A stretch of 64,000 bases of DNA from Rhizobium leguminosarum bv. trifolii WSM1325. GTDB taxonomy: Bacteria > Pseudomonadota > Alphaproteobacteria > Rhizobiales > Rhizobiaceae. A model generated the notes under the pieces. That model made no database searches. It was not told the origin of the DNA and saw nothing but the letters and a program-made list of their open reading frames with translations. How positions within the stretch are numbered: position 1 is the first letter of the stretch; the number at the start of each line of letters is the position of its first letter. The stretch covers positions 2,170,001 to 2,234,000 of the forward strand of contig CP001622.1 of NCBI GenBank assembly GCA_000023185.1, read 5' to 3'. Below, piece after piece: positions 45,695 to 53,859 of this stretch. The translations under genes and the position numbers were made by a program.

Positions 45695-47242
45695 ATGCCA
45701 CCCGCTTCCATTGCCTCATCCAGGCTGCAGGGCATCGTCGCCCTGGCAGCCGCCTGCCTTTCGTCCCTTATGTTCGGCCTGGAGATCTCAAGCGTACCCG
45801 CGATATTGCCGACGCTGGAGGCGGTGCTGCATGCCGATTTCCGGCAACTTCAATGGATCATGAATGCCTATACGATCGCGGTGACTACGGTGCTTATGGC
45901 AACGGGCACGCTGGCCGACCGTTATGGCCGCAAGCGCGTCTTCCTGATCGGCATCATTGCCTTCGGCTTGACCTCGCTGATCTGCGGGCTCGCGGACAAT
46001 GCACCCGTTCTGATCGTCGCCCGCTTCCTCCAGGGCATGAGTGGCGGCGCTATGCTGATCTGCCAAGTGGCCGTCCTCTCGCACCAGTTTCCAGAGGGGC
46101 GGCAGCGCAGCATGGCCTTCGGCTGGTGGGGGATTATCTTCGGCATCGGCTTGGGATTCGGGCCGCTCGTCGGCGTTATGATCGCGGCCTTGTCGACCTG
46201 GGAATGGGTGTTCCTGGTCCATGTTGTGCTGGCGGCCGTGACAGCCACGCTCGCCGTCTTCGGTGTCTGTGAATCGCGTGACCCCGAGGCGAAAAGCCTC
46301 GATATCGCGGGCATCGCCACCCTGTCGCTTTCCGTCTTCTGCCTTGCCTTCTACATCACCCAGGGGCCGGCCCTCGGTTTTGACAATACTACGGCCCTTG
46401 CAGCCATCGGCCTTTCTGCCGCAAGTTTCATAGCCTTCATCGTTGCAGAGAAGATCAATTCGCGGCCGATGTTTGATGTCTCGGTCTTTCGCATCCGCGC
46501 CTTCTCCGGCGCCATAATCGGCTCGGTCGCGATGAATATCAGCTTTTGGCCCTTCATGATCTATCTGCCGATCTGGTTTCAGGCAGGCCTTGGTTATGGT
46601 AGTCTCGCCGCCGGTTTGTCGCTGCTCGCCTATACGCTTCCCACGCTCATCGTCCCGCCGCTGGCCGAGCGGCTCTCGCTGCGCTATCGCCCCGGTCTCG
46701 TCATTCCAATCGGCCTATTCACGATCGGCCTCGGTTTCCTGCTGATGCGGCTTGGAGCCGCCTCCGCCGCAGCAAGCTGGCTGACCATGCTGCCCGGCGC
46801 ATTGCTGTCGGGCCTCGGCCTCGGAATGACCAATACCCCCGTCACCAACACGACGACAGGCGCAGTTGCGCGTGACCGCGCCGGCATGGCATCGGGGATC
46901 GATATGAGCGCCCGGATGATCTCACTCGCGATCAATATCGCGGTGATGGGCTTCATCCTGGTCAGCGGGGTGTTCTCACATCTAGAAAACGTCCTGCCGG
47001 CGACGCTCGGCCCGGAACAACTGCGGGCTATGGCTGAACGCATCTCAGCCGGAAACATCGCCTCCCTCCCCGATCTGCCCGCCAACATCATCCGCGACGC
47101 GCTCGTCGAGGGATTCGGCTGGGTGATGCTCTACGGTGGCCTCGGTGCGTGGCTGCTGGCCACGGCCAGCTTCCTCGTCTTCGGCTCAGGAAAGATTCGC
47201 CGCTGCGCCGAAGATGAGGCATCCAATTCGACTGTGGTTTGA
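45695..47242 (+). CDS. MFS exporter, DHA2 (EmrB/QacA) family
   Basis: The product is about 515 residues with the 14-span DHA2 layout. Motif A appears as GTLADRYGRKRVFLIG after helix 2. The helix-4 RFLQGMSGGAMLI and helix-5 GIIFGIGLGFGPLVG follow motifs B and C of drug:H+ antiporters. ATG 45695 has AAAGGA upstream. It is divergent from lysR. The next MFS gene begins 32 bases after its stop, so the two are probably co-transcribed. Confidence 0.9.
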   Translation: MPPASIASSRLQGIVALAAACLSSLMFGLEISSVPAILPTLEAVLHADFRQLQWIMNAYTIAVTTVLMATGTLADRYGRKRVFLIGIIAFGLTSLICGLADNAPVLIVARFLQGMSGGAMLICQVAVLSHQFPEGRQRSMAFGWWGIIFGIGLGFGPLVGVMIAALSTWEWVFLVHVVLAAVTATLAVFGVCESRDPEAKSLDIAGIATLSLSVFCLAFYITQGPALGFDNTTALAAIGLSAASFIAFIVAEKINSRPMFDVSVFRIRAFSGAIIGSVAMNISFWPFMIYLPIWFQAGLGYGSLAAGLSLLAYTLPTLIVPPLAERLSLRYRPGLVIPIGLFTIGLGFLLMRLGAASAAASWLTMLPGALLSGLGLGMTNTPVTNTTTGAVARDRAGMASGIDMSARMISLAINIAVMGFILVSGVFSHLENVLPATLGPEQLRAMAERISAGNIASLPDLPANIIRDALVEGFGWVMLYGGLGAWLLATASFLVFGSGKIRRCAEDEASNSTVV

Positions 47243-47274
47243 GGATGAGGCAGTGCTATGCTCTGGAGGTGAGA

Positions 47275-48864
47275 ATGGAGCAAGACGTCACCGCGCACCC
47301 CCTCTATCCAGCAGCGAACAGACAGCCGCCCCGCGTCGGTTTGAAGCGGCTTGGCAAGCCTCTTCACCCCATCGTTCCTATGGCCTTATCGCCACCGAAG
47401 GCGTATGGACTGAGACAGTCCATCGCAGCATCCCGGTTGCCCGTGCCCCGCCTCACACCCATGATCCTTGCCGTCGCCCTGTTCATGGAACAGATGGATT
47501 CGACCGTGATCGCCACCAGCCTGCCGGCAATCGCCGCCGATATCGGCACCTCGCCGATCGCGCTGAAGCTCGCCGTCACCAGCTATCTCGTGGCGCTGGC
47601 GATCTTCATCCCGATCAGCGGCTGGATGTCCGATCGTTTCGGTGCGCGCAACATCTTCCGCATGGCGATCTTCGTCTTCATGATCGGCTCGATCGCCTGC
47701 GCCTTTTCAAACTCGATCACGGCCTTCGTCATCTCGCGCCTGATTCAGGGCGCCGGCGGCTCGATGATGACGCCGGTCAGCCGCTTGCTGCTGGTCCGGG
47801 GAACACCGCGCCACGAACTCGTCGATGCCATGGCCTGGCTCACCATTCCCGCTCTGATCGGCCCGATCATGGGTCCGCCGATCGGCGGCTTCCTCACCAC
47901 CTACCTCACCTGGCACTGGATCTTCTGGATCAACGTCCCGATCGGCGTGCTCGGCATCATCCTCGTCACGCGTTTCCTGCCGGCCGTCGAGCCACGCAGT
48001 CCGCGGCCGATGGACTTCCCGGGCTTTTTCCTTTGCGGCATCGGCTTCTCTGGCTTCGTCTTCGGCGTGTCGGTGATCAGCCTGCCGGCCGTGCCCGTCA
48101 TTTACGGTTATGTCACGGTTGCGATCGGCATCCTTGCCGGCCTCATCTACCTCCTCCATGCCCGCCGCGCGCCCTATCCGCTTCTCGATCCGAAGATGTT
48201 CCGTTATCCGATGTTCCGGGCGGCGATCCTCGGCGCCTCGAATTTCCGCATGGGGCTCGGCGCCTTGCCCTTCCTGATGCCATTGATGCTGCAGCTTGGC
48301 TTCGGCCTGACGCCGCTGCAATCGGGCTCGGTCACCTTCGTCAGCGCGCTCGGCTCCATGGGCTCGAAATTCGCCGCCTCGCGCACCTTCAATGCCTTCG
48401 GCTTCCGCACGGTGATCTCGCTTACCACCTTGCTGGCGGCGATCTTCCTCGGCATCAACGGTCTGTTCACCGCCGAAACGCCGCTGTTCCTGATCATGGC
48501 CTGCCTTCTGATCGGCGGACTGTTCCGCTCAATGGCTTTCTCGGGCGTCAACGCCATGGCCTTCGGCGATGTCGACGACGCCGACAGCAGCCAGGCAACC
48601 GCAATCAATGCCGTTGCCCAGCGTATCTCCATGGCGATGGGTGTGGCGATCGCCGGCGGCATCCTCGAAATCTCCAGCAGCTTTCACGACGGCAGGCTGA
48701 TAGTCTCCGATTTCCACATCGCCTTCTTCAGCGTCTCGGCGATTTCGGCGCTGGCCTGCATCACCTTCCTGCGCCTGCCGCACGATGCCGGCGCGGAACT
48801 GACGGCGCGCGGCCGCAAGCGCCGCCACGCCGAGCCCGAAGAGGCCGTGGCGGAAAATAGCTGA
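47275..48864 (+). CDS. MFS exporter, DHA2 family (second copy)
   Basis: The product is about 529 residues, with a long polar N-terminus (~60 residues) before the first helix (TPMILAVALFMEQMDSTVIA). The D1-type MEQMDSTVIATSLP motif, GWMSDRFGARNIFRMA (motif A) and SRLIQGAGGSMMTPVSR (motif B) identify an EmrB/QacA-type antiporter. ATG 47275 is chosen because GGAGGTGAG precedes it. It differs clearly from the upstream transporter, so this is not a recent duplication. Confidence 0.88.
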   Translation: MEQDVTAHPLYPAANRQPPRVGLKRLGKPLHPIVPMALSPPKAYGLRQSIAASRLPVPRLTPMILAVALFMEQMDSTVIATSLPAIAADIGTSPIALKLAVTSYLVALAIFIPISGWMSDRFGARNIFRMAIFVFMIGSIACAFSNSITAFVISRLIQGAGGSMMTPVSRLLLVRGTPRHELVDAMAWLTIPALIGPIMGPPIGGFLTTYLTWHWIFWINVPIGVLGIILVTRFLPAVEPRSPRPMDFPGFFLCGIGFSGFVFGVSVISLPAVPVIYGYVTVAIGILAGLIYLLHARRAPYPLLDPKMFRYPMFRAAILGASNFRMGLGALPFLMPLMLQLGFGLTPLQSGSVTFVSALGSMGSKFAASRTFNAFGFRTVISLTTLLAAIFLGINGLFTAETPLFLIMACLLIGGLFRSMAFSGVNAMAFGDVDDADSSQATAINAVAQRISMAMGVAIAGGILEISSSFHDGRLIVSDFHIAFFSVSAISALACITFLRLPHDAGAELTARGRKRRHAEPEEAVAENS

Positions 48865-48893
48865 TCTCCCTGGCGCGATGGAAGCACTCCTCA

Positions 48894-48924
48894 CCCGCCG
48901 GTTCGCAAGGCTCCGTGCGGCGGG
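48894..48924 (+). terminator. Hairpin downstream of the MFS pair
   Basis: CCCGCCG (48894-48900) and CGGCGGG (48918-48924) pair 30 bases after the stop codon. There is no U-run, so termination is uncertain. The rest of the 269-base gap to 49134 holds a 25-codon ORF (49032-49109) with an AGGA upstream and a 7-bp inverted repeat (CAGTCGG/CCGACTG, 49087-49108). Confidence 0.4.
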
Positions 48925-49133
48925 AGTAAGGGCGAATGGCCCGCGCGTACTCCAACATCCCCTTCTACTTTATAATTTATTCACACATCAAATACACACT
49001 GCGTTTGCGCGTTTTGGGTTGCTATCAGGACATGGGCATGAGCGCTCGTGATGTGACCGTCAGCGTCGATGCCCGTATTGATACGCCAGTCGGGAACATG
49101 TCCGACTGAGCCGCAATTCTAGGCCGCCGCGGA

Positions 49134-51008
49134 ATGTTTCATTTTTTGAAAACGATGCCTCTAACCGCCAAGCTGGCGGCGATTATCGTTGCCGTCAACC
49201 TCTGCGGCATTTCCGCTTTCGCCACCTATACCTGGATGTACGAAACCCGGGCCTTGATCGATGGCGCCAAGGCGAACTGGTCCAAGGACGCCGAGCAATT
49301 TGCATCTCTGGCAGCGGGCGGCGTGAAATGGGGGAAGGCCAACGCCGTTCGAGAGGCTTATTCGCTCTATCGCGACGACCCCACGCTCGATCTCGTGCAG
49401 TTTGCGGCATTCAACGCCGAACCTGCCGCCGTCGATACCTGGGCGCGCGATGGCGTCGGTGGTTTGCCCGCACCAGCCGATCTGGCGAAGAGCCTCACCG
49501 CGAAACCGGAAAAGACGACCATCGATGACGGTAGAATATCTGCCGGCGTCGTGACGATCATCGCGCCGCTCCCGTTGGATAAGTCGGGCAAGGCCACCGG
49601 TTACGTCGTCACGAACTGGTCCGTCGAAAAAATCGCTTCCGAAGTCAGGCAGAAAGTTCTCATTTCGCTGCTCACGCAGTCCGCGATTACCGCCATGGCC
49701 GTCGTTGCCTTCCTTCTCGCCATGCGCAGCCTGGTCGGCCGGCCCATCAGGGTGATCAGCGAACGAATCAGCGCGTTGCAGAAAGGCGATCTGGTCTCTC
49801 CCGTCACCTACAGGGAAAATGGCGACGAGATCGGCTTTTTGGCGCGTGCATTGGAAGTTTTCCGTCACGAGGCGATTGCGAAGGTCGAGAGAGAGCAGGC
49901 GGCTGCCGAGCAGAGTGCCTCGCTCGACGCCGAACGGGCGCGCAACGCATTGTTGACCGAAGAGGCCAGCAACACGCAACGGCTGGTCATGAACGCTCTC
50001 GCAAATGCATTGGAAGGGCTCGCCGCTGGCGACTTCTCGATACACCTGGCCGATGTCGGTCCAGAATTCGATAAATTGCGTCAGGATTTCAATAACATGG
50101 TCGATGCGGTCGCGGCCGCTCTAACAGAGATCAAGACCGCTTCCGTGGCGGTTGAAACCGGCTCCAGCGAGCTGGCGACCTCCGCGGATCAACTCGCCAG
50201 GCGGACCGAGCAACAGGCAGCAGCGTTGGAACAGACCGCTGCGGCACTGGATGAGGTGACCACCACGGTCAGAACATCGTCGCAACGGGCTGAAAATGCC
50301 GGGCAGTTGGTCGAGGAGACAAAGCGGAGCGCCCATGTCTCGGCGACGGTGGTACGCGATGCGATCGGCGCGATGGACCGGATTCAAACCTCGTCGAGCC
50401 AGATCGGCCGCATTATCGGCGTCATCGACGAAATCGCCTTCCAGACGAACCTGCTGGCGCTGAACGCCGGTGTCGAGGCGGCGCGCGCCGGCGAGGCCGG
50501 CAAGGGTTTTGCGGTCGTTGCGCAGGAAGTGCGTGAACTCGCCCAGCGGTCGGCAAATGCCGCAAAGGAAATCAAGAACCTGATCAATGTATCTGGCCAG
50601 GAAGTTGCCGCGGGCGTCGGGCTGGTGAACGAAACCGGTGACGCACTCCTGAAGATCGAGGAGCAGATCAACCGCATCAGCGATAGCATCGCTTCCATCG
50701 TCCAATCCTATCGCGAACAGGCGACGGGCTTGCAGGAAATCAACAGCGCGATCAACCAGATGGATCAGACGACACAGCAGAACGCGGCAATGGTCGAGGA
50801 AACCAACGCGGCCTGCCACGAACTGCTGTCGCAAGGACGCCTTCTACAGGACTCGGCCGGCAGGTTCGTCGTCAGTGCGTCTACCGCCAGCCAGCCCAAA
50901 CCCGTTCAAGCCGCCCGCCAAGCTCGTCCTGAGCCCAGAGCCTTCGCGCAGCGTCATACAGGAAATGCCGCCGTTGCCGCTGCTCCCGGTGCCTGGGAGG
51001 AGTTCTGA
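49134..51008 (+). CDS. Methyl-accepting chemotaxis protein
   Basis: This 624-residue chemoreceptor has TM1 (about 11-31), a periplasmic sensor region (about 32-175), TM2 (about 178-200) and HAMP (about 200-255). The signalling coiled coil has the hairpin tip GVIDEIAFQTNLLALNAGVE. The sequence ends GAWEEF, a WxxF-type pentapeptide like those that tether CheR/CheB. The ligand is unknown. ATG 49134 has a weak ribosome site; MPLTAKL at 49155 is an alternative. It is followed 60 bases later by a secreted PDC/Cache-like protein gene on the same strand. Confidence 0.93.
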   Translation: MFHFLKTMPLTAKLAAIIVAVNLCGISAFATYTWMYETRALIDGAKANWSKDAEQFASLAAGGVKWGKANAVREAYSLYRDDPTLDLVQFAAFNAEPAAVDTWARDGVGGLPAPADLAKSLTAKPEKTTIDDGRISAGVVTIIAPLPLDKSGKATGYVVTNWSVEKIASEVRQKVLISLLTQSAITAMAVVAFLLAMRSLVGRPIRVISERISALQKGDLVSPVTYRENGDEIGFLARALEVFRHEAIAKVEREQAAAEQSASLDAERARNALLTEEASNTQRLVMNALANALEGLAAGDFSIHLADVGPEFDKLRQDFNNMVDAVAAALTEIKTASVAVETGSSELATSADQLARRTEQQAAALEQTAAALDEVTTTVRTSSQRAENAGQLVEETKRSAHVSATVVRDAIGAMDRIQTSSSQIGRIIGVIDEIAFQTNLLALNAGVEAARAGEAGKGFAVVAQEVRELAQRSANAAKEIKNLINVSGQEVAAGVGLVNETGDALLKIEEQINRISDSIASIVQSYREQATGLQEINSAINQMDQTTQQNAAMVEETNAACHELLSQGRLLQDSAGRFVVSASTASQPKPVQAARQARPEPRAFAQRHTGNAAVAAAPGAWEEF

Positions 51009-51068
51009 CGTCGTCTGCATCCGATAAGCCTTAGTTCTCAGCAACCTATAATCAGGAAGGAAACGCTT

Positions 51069-51650
51069 ATGAAGAAAATCGTGCCCGCATTTCTTTTGGC
51101 CTGCACCGCATTTGCCATGCCCATGGGCGTATCCATGGCGCAAGATGCCAAGCTTGCCCCGATCTCCGACTACGTGACGAGCGACGTCAAGCCCTGGCTC
51201 AACGACCCAGCCATCATCGAGGCTGTCAAGGCCCAGAACACTGCCAACGCCAATCTCAGCGCGGCTGATGTTGACGCCCTCGACAAGAAGTGGCGTGCCG
51301 AAGTCGATGGCTCAGACCACTCGATGATCGACGGCGTGCTCAACAATGCACTGTCGAAATTCCTTCAGGGAAAGAAGGAGGCTTCCGGCGGCAAGATCAC
51401 GGAAATCTTCGTCATGGATGCAAAAGGCCTGAATGTCGGTCAAAGCGACACCACATCCGACTACTGGCAGGGCGACGAAGGCAAATTCCAGAAGTCCTTC
51501 GGAGCCGGCAAGGACGCCGTCTTCGTCGATGAGATCGAAAAGGATGAGTCGACCCAGACGCTGCAGTCGCAGGCAAGTGTGACGATTTCCGACGACACGG
51601 GAACACCGATCGGCGCCATTACCGTCGGCGTGAACGTCGACGCCCTGTAA
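51069..51650 (+). CDS. Secreted PDC/Cache-like protein downstream of the chemoreceptor
   Basis: The product is 193 residues with a signal peptide (MKKIVPAFLLACTAFAMPMG...MAQ). The mature part has the PDC/Cache sensor look: a long N-terminal helix, then ITEIFVMDAKGLNVGQSD, TSDYWQGDEGKFQ and a terminal strand pair ending IGAITVGVNVDAL. No membrane anchor or output domain is present, so it is a free periplasmic sensor-like protein. AGGAAGG precedes the ATG. Its position suggests it presents a ligand to, or modulates, the receptor; that is inference. Confidence 0.75.
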   Translation: MKKIVPAFLLACTAFAMPMGVSMAQDAKLAPISDYVTSDVKPWLNDPAIIEAVKAQNTANANLSAADVDALDKKWRAEVDGSDHSMIDGVLNNALSKFLQGKKEASGGKITEIFVMDAKGLNVGQSDTTSDYWQGDEGKFQKSFGAGKDAVFVDEIEKDESTQTLQSQASVTISDDTGTPIGAITVGVNVDAL

Positions 51651-51669
51651 TCTCATTAAAGCAGTGCAA

Positions 51670-51758
51670 ATGCATATTGGCCGGAAGCAAGCGCGGACAA
51701 TATGCATGGACTACGACTTGGCACGCACGTCGCATGAGTGAGATCGAGTGCGACGTGC
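51670..51758. repeat. Two consecutive perfect inverted repeats
   Basis: First pair: ATGCATATTG (51670-51679) and CAATATGCAT (51698-51707). Second pair: GCACGTCGCA (51725-51734) and TGCGACGTGC (51749-51758). Both have perfect 10-bp arms with loops of 18 and 14 bases. No U-run follows either. They lie between the PDC-like gene and the small secreted protein gene. Confidence 0.7.
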
Positions 51759-51830
51759 TTCGTGCCTCCCCTCCCCCCGGGACCAATATCATCGGCTACC
51801 GCAGCGATGCCAGTGTAAAGGAAACTCTGC

Positions 51831-52454
51831 TTGCGCCGTATCACCTTGTCAGTGCTTCTGAATTTGGCTCTGATAGCCTGTGCCAACGCTGGCGAAGACA
51901 TTTCCGGCGTTTGGCGTGACTTATTTACACGGTGCCGAGTTGCCGTGGAGACAGGCAAAGACTTCGATGCAATGGGATTACGCGACTTGGGACAAAGCCT
52001 AAGGATCGCAGCGCCGCCGATGATGGCCGGATCTACCAAGGCCATCATGCCAGGCTACGACATGGCCGAACAGCGTTGGGGAATTCCAGGGGATCGTTTT
52101 GTCGTGGTCGAAACGGAGTATCCACCGCATGGCGGCAAAACAAGACGTTCCTGCAATCTGGAACTTGCTCCACAGGCGAAGCCAATCTCTGCTGACGAGG
52201 AGAGTCTCCTGAGAGCGGCTTTCCTTGCCGAACGCGATAAACTCCTTGATACTGGACGCTATGAGCACTGGAGCCCCGACCCCATATTTTCCACCAATCT
52301 TGGTATTCGGCTGGCAGGGAACAATGTGAATGGCTGCCGTGTGGTCTCTCTCCTGTTCATCGACACCCAATCCAACTTCCCGTCATTTCTTCAAACGGGC
52401 TCTGGTGAGCAAGACGGAGCCTGCGGCGGAGCGTCCCGCCGAGCACATCCGTAA
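51831..52454 (+). CDS. Small secreted protein of unknown function
   Basis: The product is about 207 residues, started by TTG 51831 after AAAGGAA. A signal-peptide-like N-terminus (RRITLSVLLNLALIACANAG) has a Cys near the cleavage region, so a lipoprotein is possible. The mature part begins EDISGVWRDLFTRCRVAVETG and contains two further Cys (RRSCNLEL and NGCRVVSLLF). I recognise no family. The last ~20 residues look less protein-like. Confidence 0.5.
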   Translation: MRRITLSVLLNLALIACANAGEDISGVWRDLFTRCRVAVETGKDFDAMGLRDLGQSLRIAAPPMMAGSTKAIMPGYDMAEQRWGIPGDRFVVVETEYPPHGGKTRRSCNLELAPQAKPISADEESLLRAAFLAERDKLLDTGRYEHWSPDPIFSTNLGIRLAGNNVNGCRVVSLLFIDTQSNFPSFLQTGSGEQDGACGGASRRAHP

Positions 52455-52596
52455 AGCGCAACAGATCGTAGCTTGTTCGACCGCCGCTCCTCACCTAAAC
52501 GAGAAGCTCGCCGCGCCCTCTGTAGAGCGTTCTCGATCTCATCTCCTTTGCGCCTCCCTCCCGCAAGAGCACCAGCTTCAAAACAGCAAATTCTGC

Positions 52597-52625
52597 GTGA
52601 CAACGCCTGGGCGTGACGCTACATA
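52597..52625 (+). promoter_or_regulatory. Predicted promoter of the DAHP synthase leader
   Basis: GTGACA (52597-52602), a 17-base spacer and TACATA (52620-52625) form a plausible sigma70-type promoter. The expected start point, 6-7 bases on, coincides with ATG 52632 of the leader ORF, which suggests a leaderless leader peptide. Upstream, 52455-52596 shows nothing recognisable. Confidence 0.5.
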
Positions 52626-52631
52626 CGCGCC

Positions 52632-52706
52632 ATGTCGATCACATCAATCAACGCCTCGCGATTTTATTGGTACCGCTGCTCACAGCGGATGCGGGTCCAT
52701 GCGTAA
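52632..52706 (+). CDS. Leader peptide with Phe-Tyr-Trp-Tyr control codons
   Basis: ATG 52632 to TAA 52706 encodes 24 residues, MSITSINASRFYWYRCSQ then RMRVHA. Codons 11-14 are TTT TAT TGG TAC (52662-52673), one Phe, two Tyr and one Trp in a row, directly before the first RNA stem. Such clustering in a short ORF upstream of an aromatic-biosynthesis gene is the hallmark of an attenuator leader peptide. It has no Shine-Dalgarno and may be translated leaderless. Confidence 0.85.
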   Translation: MSITSINASRFYWYRCSQRMRVHA

Positions 52707-52762
52707 CTGAATTCGACGCGACGACAACCCGAACAGCCGCTAGTCTACCTGGCGGCTTTTTT
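52673..52762 (+). promoter_or_regulatory. Transcription attenuator (terminator/antiterminator) of the DAHP synthase gene
   Basis: There are four segments. Segment 1 is CCGCT (52673-52677). Segment 2 is AGCGG (52684-52688) plus CGGGT (52692-52696). Segment 3 is ACCCG (52727-52731) plus CCGCT (52737-52741). Segment 4 is GCGGCT (52752-52757) followed by six T. Segments 1:2 and 3:4 (AGCCGC/GCGGCT terminator) can form together. Pairing 2:3 (ten bp in two blocks) excludes both. A ribosome stalled on the FYWY codons would cover segment 1 and favour antitermination. Confidence 0.85.
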
Positions 52763-52797
52763 GTTCCGCGCGGGTATGACCAAACAGGAGCCATACC

Positions 52798-53859
52798 GTG
52801 TCTGATACCATTGACGATCTGCGTATCGTCGAAATTACCCCCCTGACCAAGCCTGCCGATATCATCGCGGAAATTTCCCGCAATGCGGATGTCAGCAAGA
52901 CCGTGACCATCAATCGTGAGGCGATCCGTAAAATTCTCCAGGGCGAAGACGATCGGCTGATCGTCGTCATCGGCCCCTGCTCGATCCATGATCCCGTTGC
53001 CGCCAGGGACTATGCCGCTCGGCTCACGGAACAGCGGCAGCGCTTCGCCGGCGATCTTGAGATCGTCATGCGCGTCTATTTCGAAAAGCCCCGCACCACC
53101 GTCGGCTGGAAGGGTCTGATGAACGACCCGCATCTCGACGGCAGCTACCGCATCGAGGAGGGGCTGAGGATTGCCAGACGCCTGCTGCTCGATATCAATG
53201 CGATGGGTCTTCCGGCCGGCGTCGAATTCCTAGACACGATCACGCCGCAATACATTGCCGATCTCGTCAGTTGGGGAGCGATCGGCGCACGCACCACCGA
53301 AAGCCAGGTCCATCGTCAGCTTGCCTCCGGCCTTTCCTGCCCGATCGGCTTCAAGAACGGCACCGACGGCGGCGTGCGTGTGGCGCTGGACGCCATCCTC
53401 GCCGCCTCGCAGCCGCATCACTTCCCCGCCGTGACCAAGGACGGACAGGCGGCCATCGCCTCGACGACGGGTAATGAGGACTGCCACATCATCCTACGCG
53501 GCGGCAAGCGGCCGAACTATGAAGCGGCCGACGTCGAAGCGGTCACCGGCGAAGCCCTCAAGCTCGGCGTCGCCCGGCGCATCCTCATCGATGCCAGCCA
53601 CGCCAACAGCGGCAAGGATCCGATGAACCAGCCGCTCGTCGTCAAATCGGTGGCCGCACAGATTGCCGCCGGGAACAACGACATCAAGGGCATGATGATC
53701 GAAAGCAACCTCGTCGCCGGCCGCCAGGATCTCGTTCCCGGCAAGCCGCTGGTCTATGGCCAGTCTATCACCGACGGCTGCATCGACTGGGCGATGTCGG
53801 TCGCGGTGCTGGAAGACCTGGCAAAATCCGCCCGCGAGCGCCGCCAGACCCGCGCTTAA
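52798..53859 (+). CDS. aroG: 3-deoxy-7-phosphoheptulonate (DAHP) synthase, class I (AroF/G/H type)
   Basis: This 353-residue enzyme condenses PEP and erythrose-4-phosphate in the first step of the shikimate pathway. It is of the E. coli AroG type: VVIGPCSIHDP, MRVYFEKPRTTVGWKG, ARTTESQVHRQLASGLSCPI, GFKNGTDGG, and the terminal DASHANSGKDP and GQSITDGCIDW motifs. The start is GTG 52798 with AGGAG. It is controlled by the attenuator just upstream. A class II DAHP synthase is encoded at 60530-61903. Which of AroF, AroG or AroH it equals cannot be told. Its stop overlaps the convergent gene by 4 bases. Confidence 0.93.
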   Translation: MSDTIDDLRIVEITPLTKPADIIAEISRNADVSKTVTINREAIRKILQGEDDRLIVVIGPCSIHDPVAARDYAARLTEQRQRFAGDLEIVMRVYFEKPRTTVGWKGLMNDPHLDGSYRIEEGLRIARRLLLDINAMGLPAGVEFLDTITPQYIADLVSWGAIGARTTESQVHRQLASGLSCPIGFKNGTDGGVRVALDAILAASQPHHFPAVTKDGQAAIASTTGNEDCHIILRGGKRPNYEAADVEAVTGEALKLGVARRILIDASHANSGKDPMNQPLVVKSVAAQIAAGNNDIKGMMIESNLVAGRQDLVPGKPLVYGQSITDGCIDWAMSVAVLEDLAKSARERRQTRA

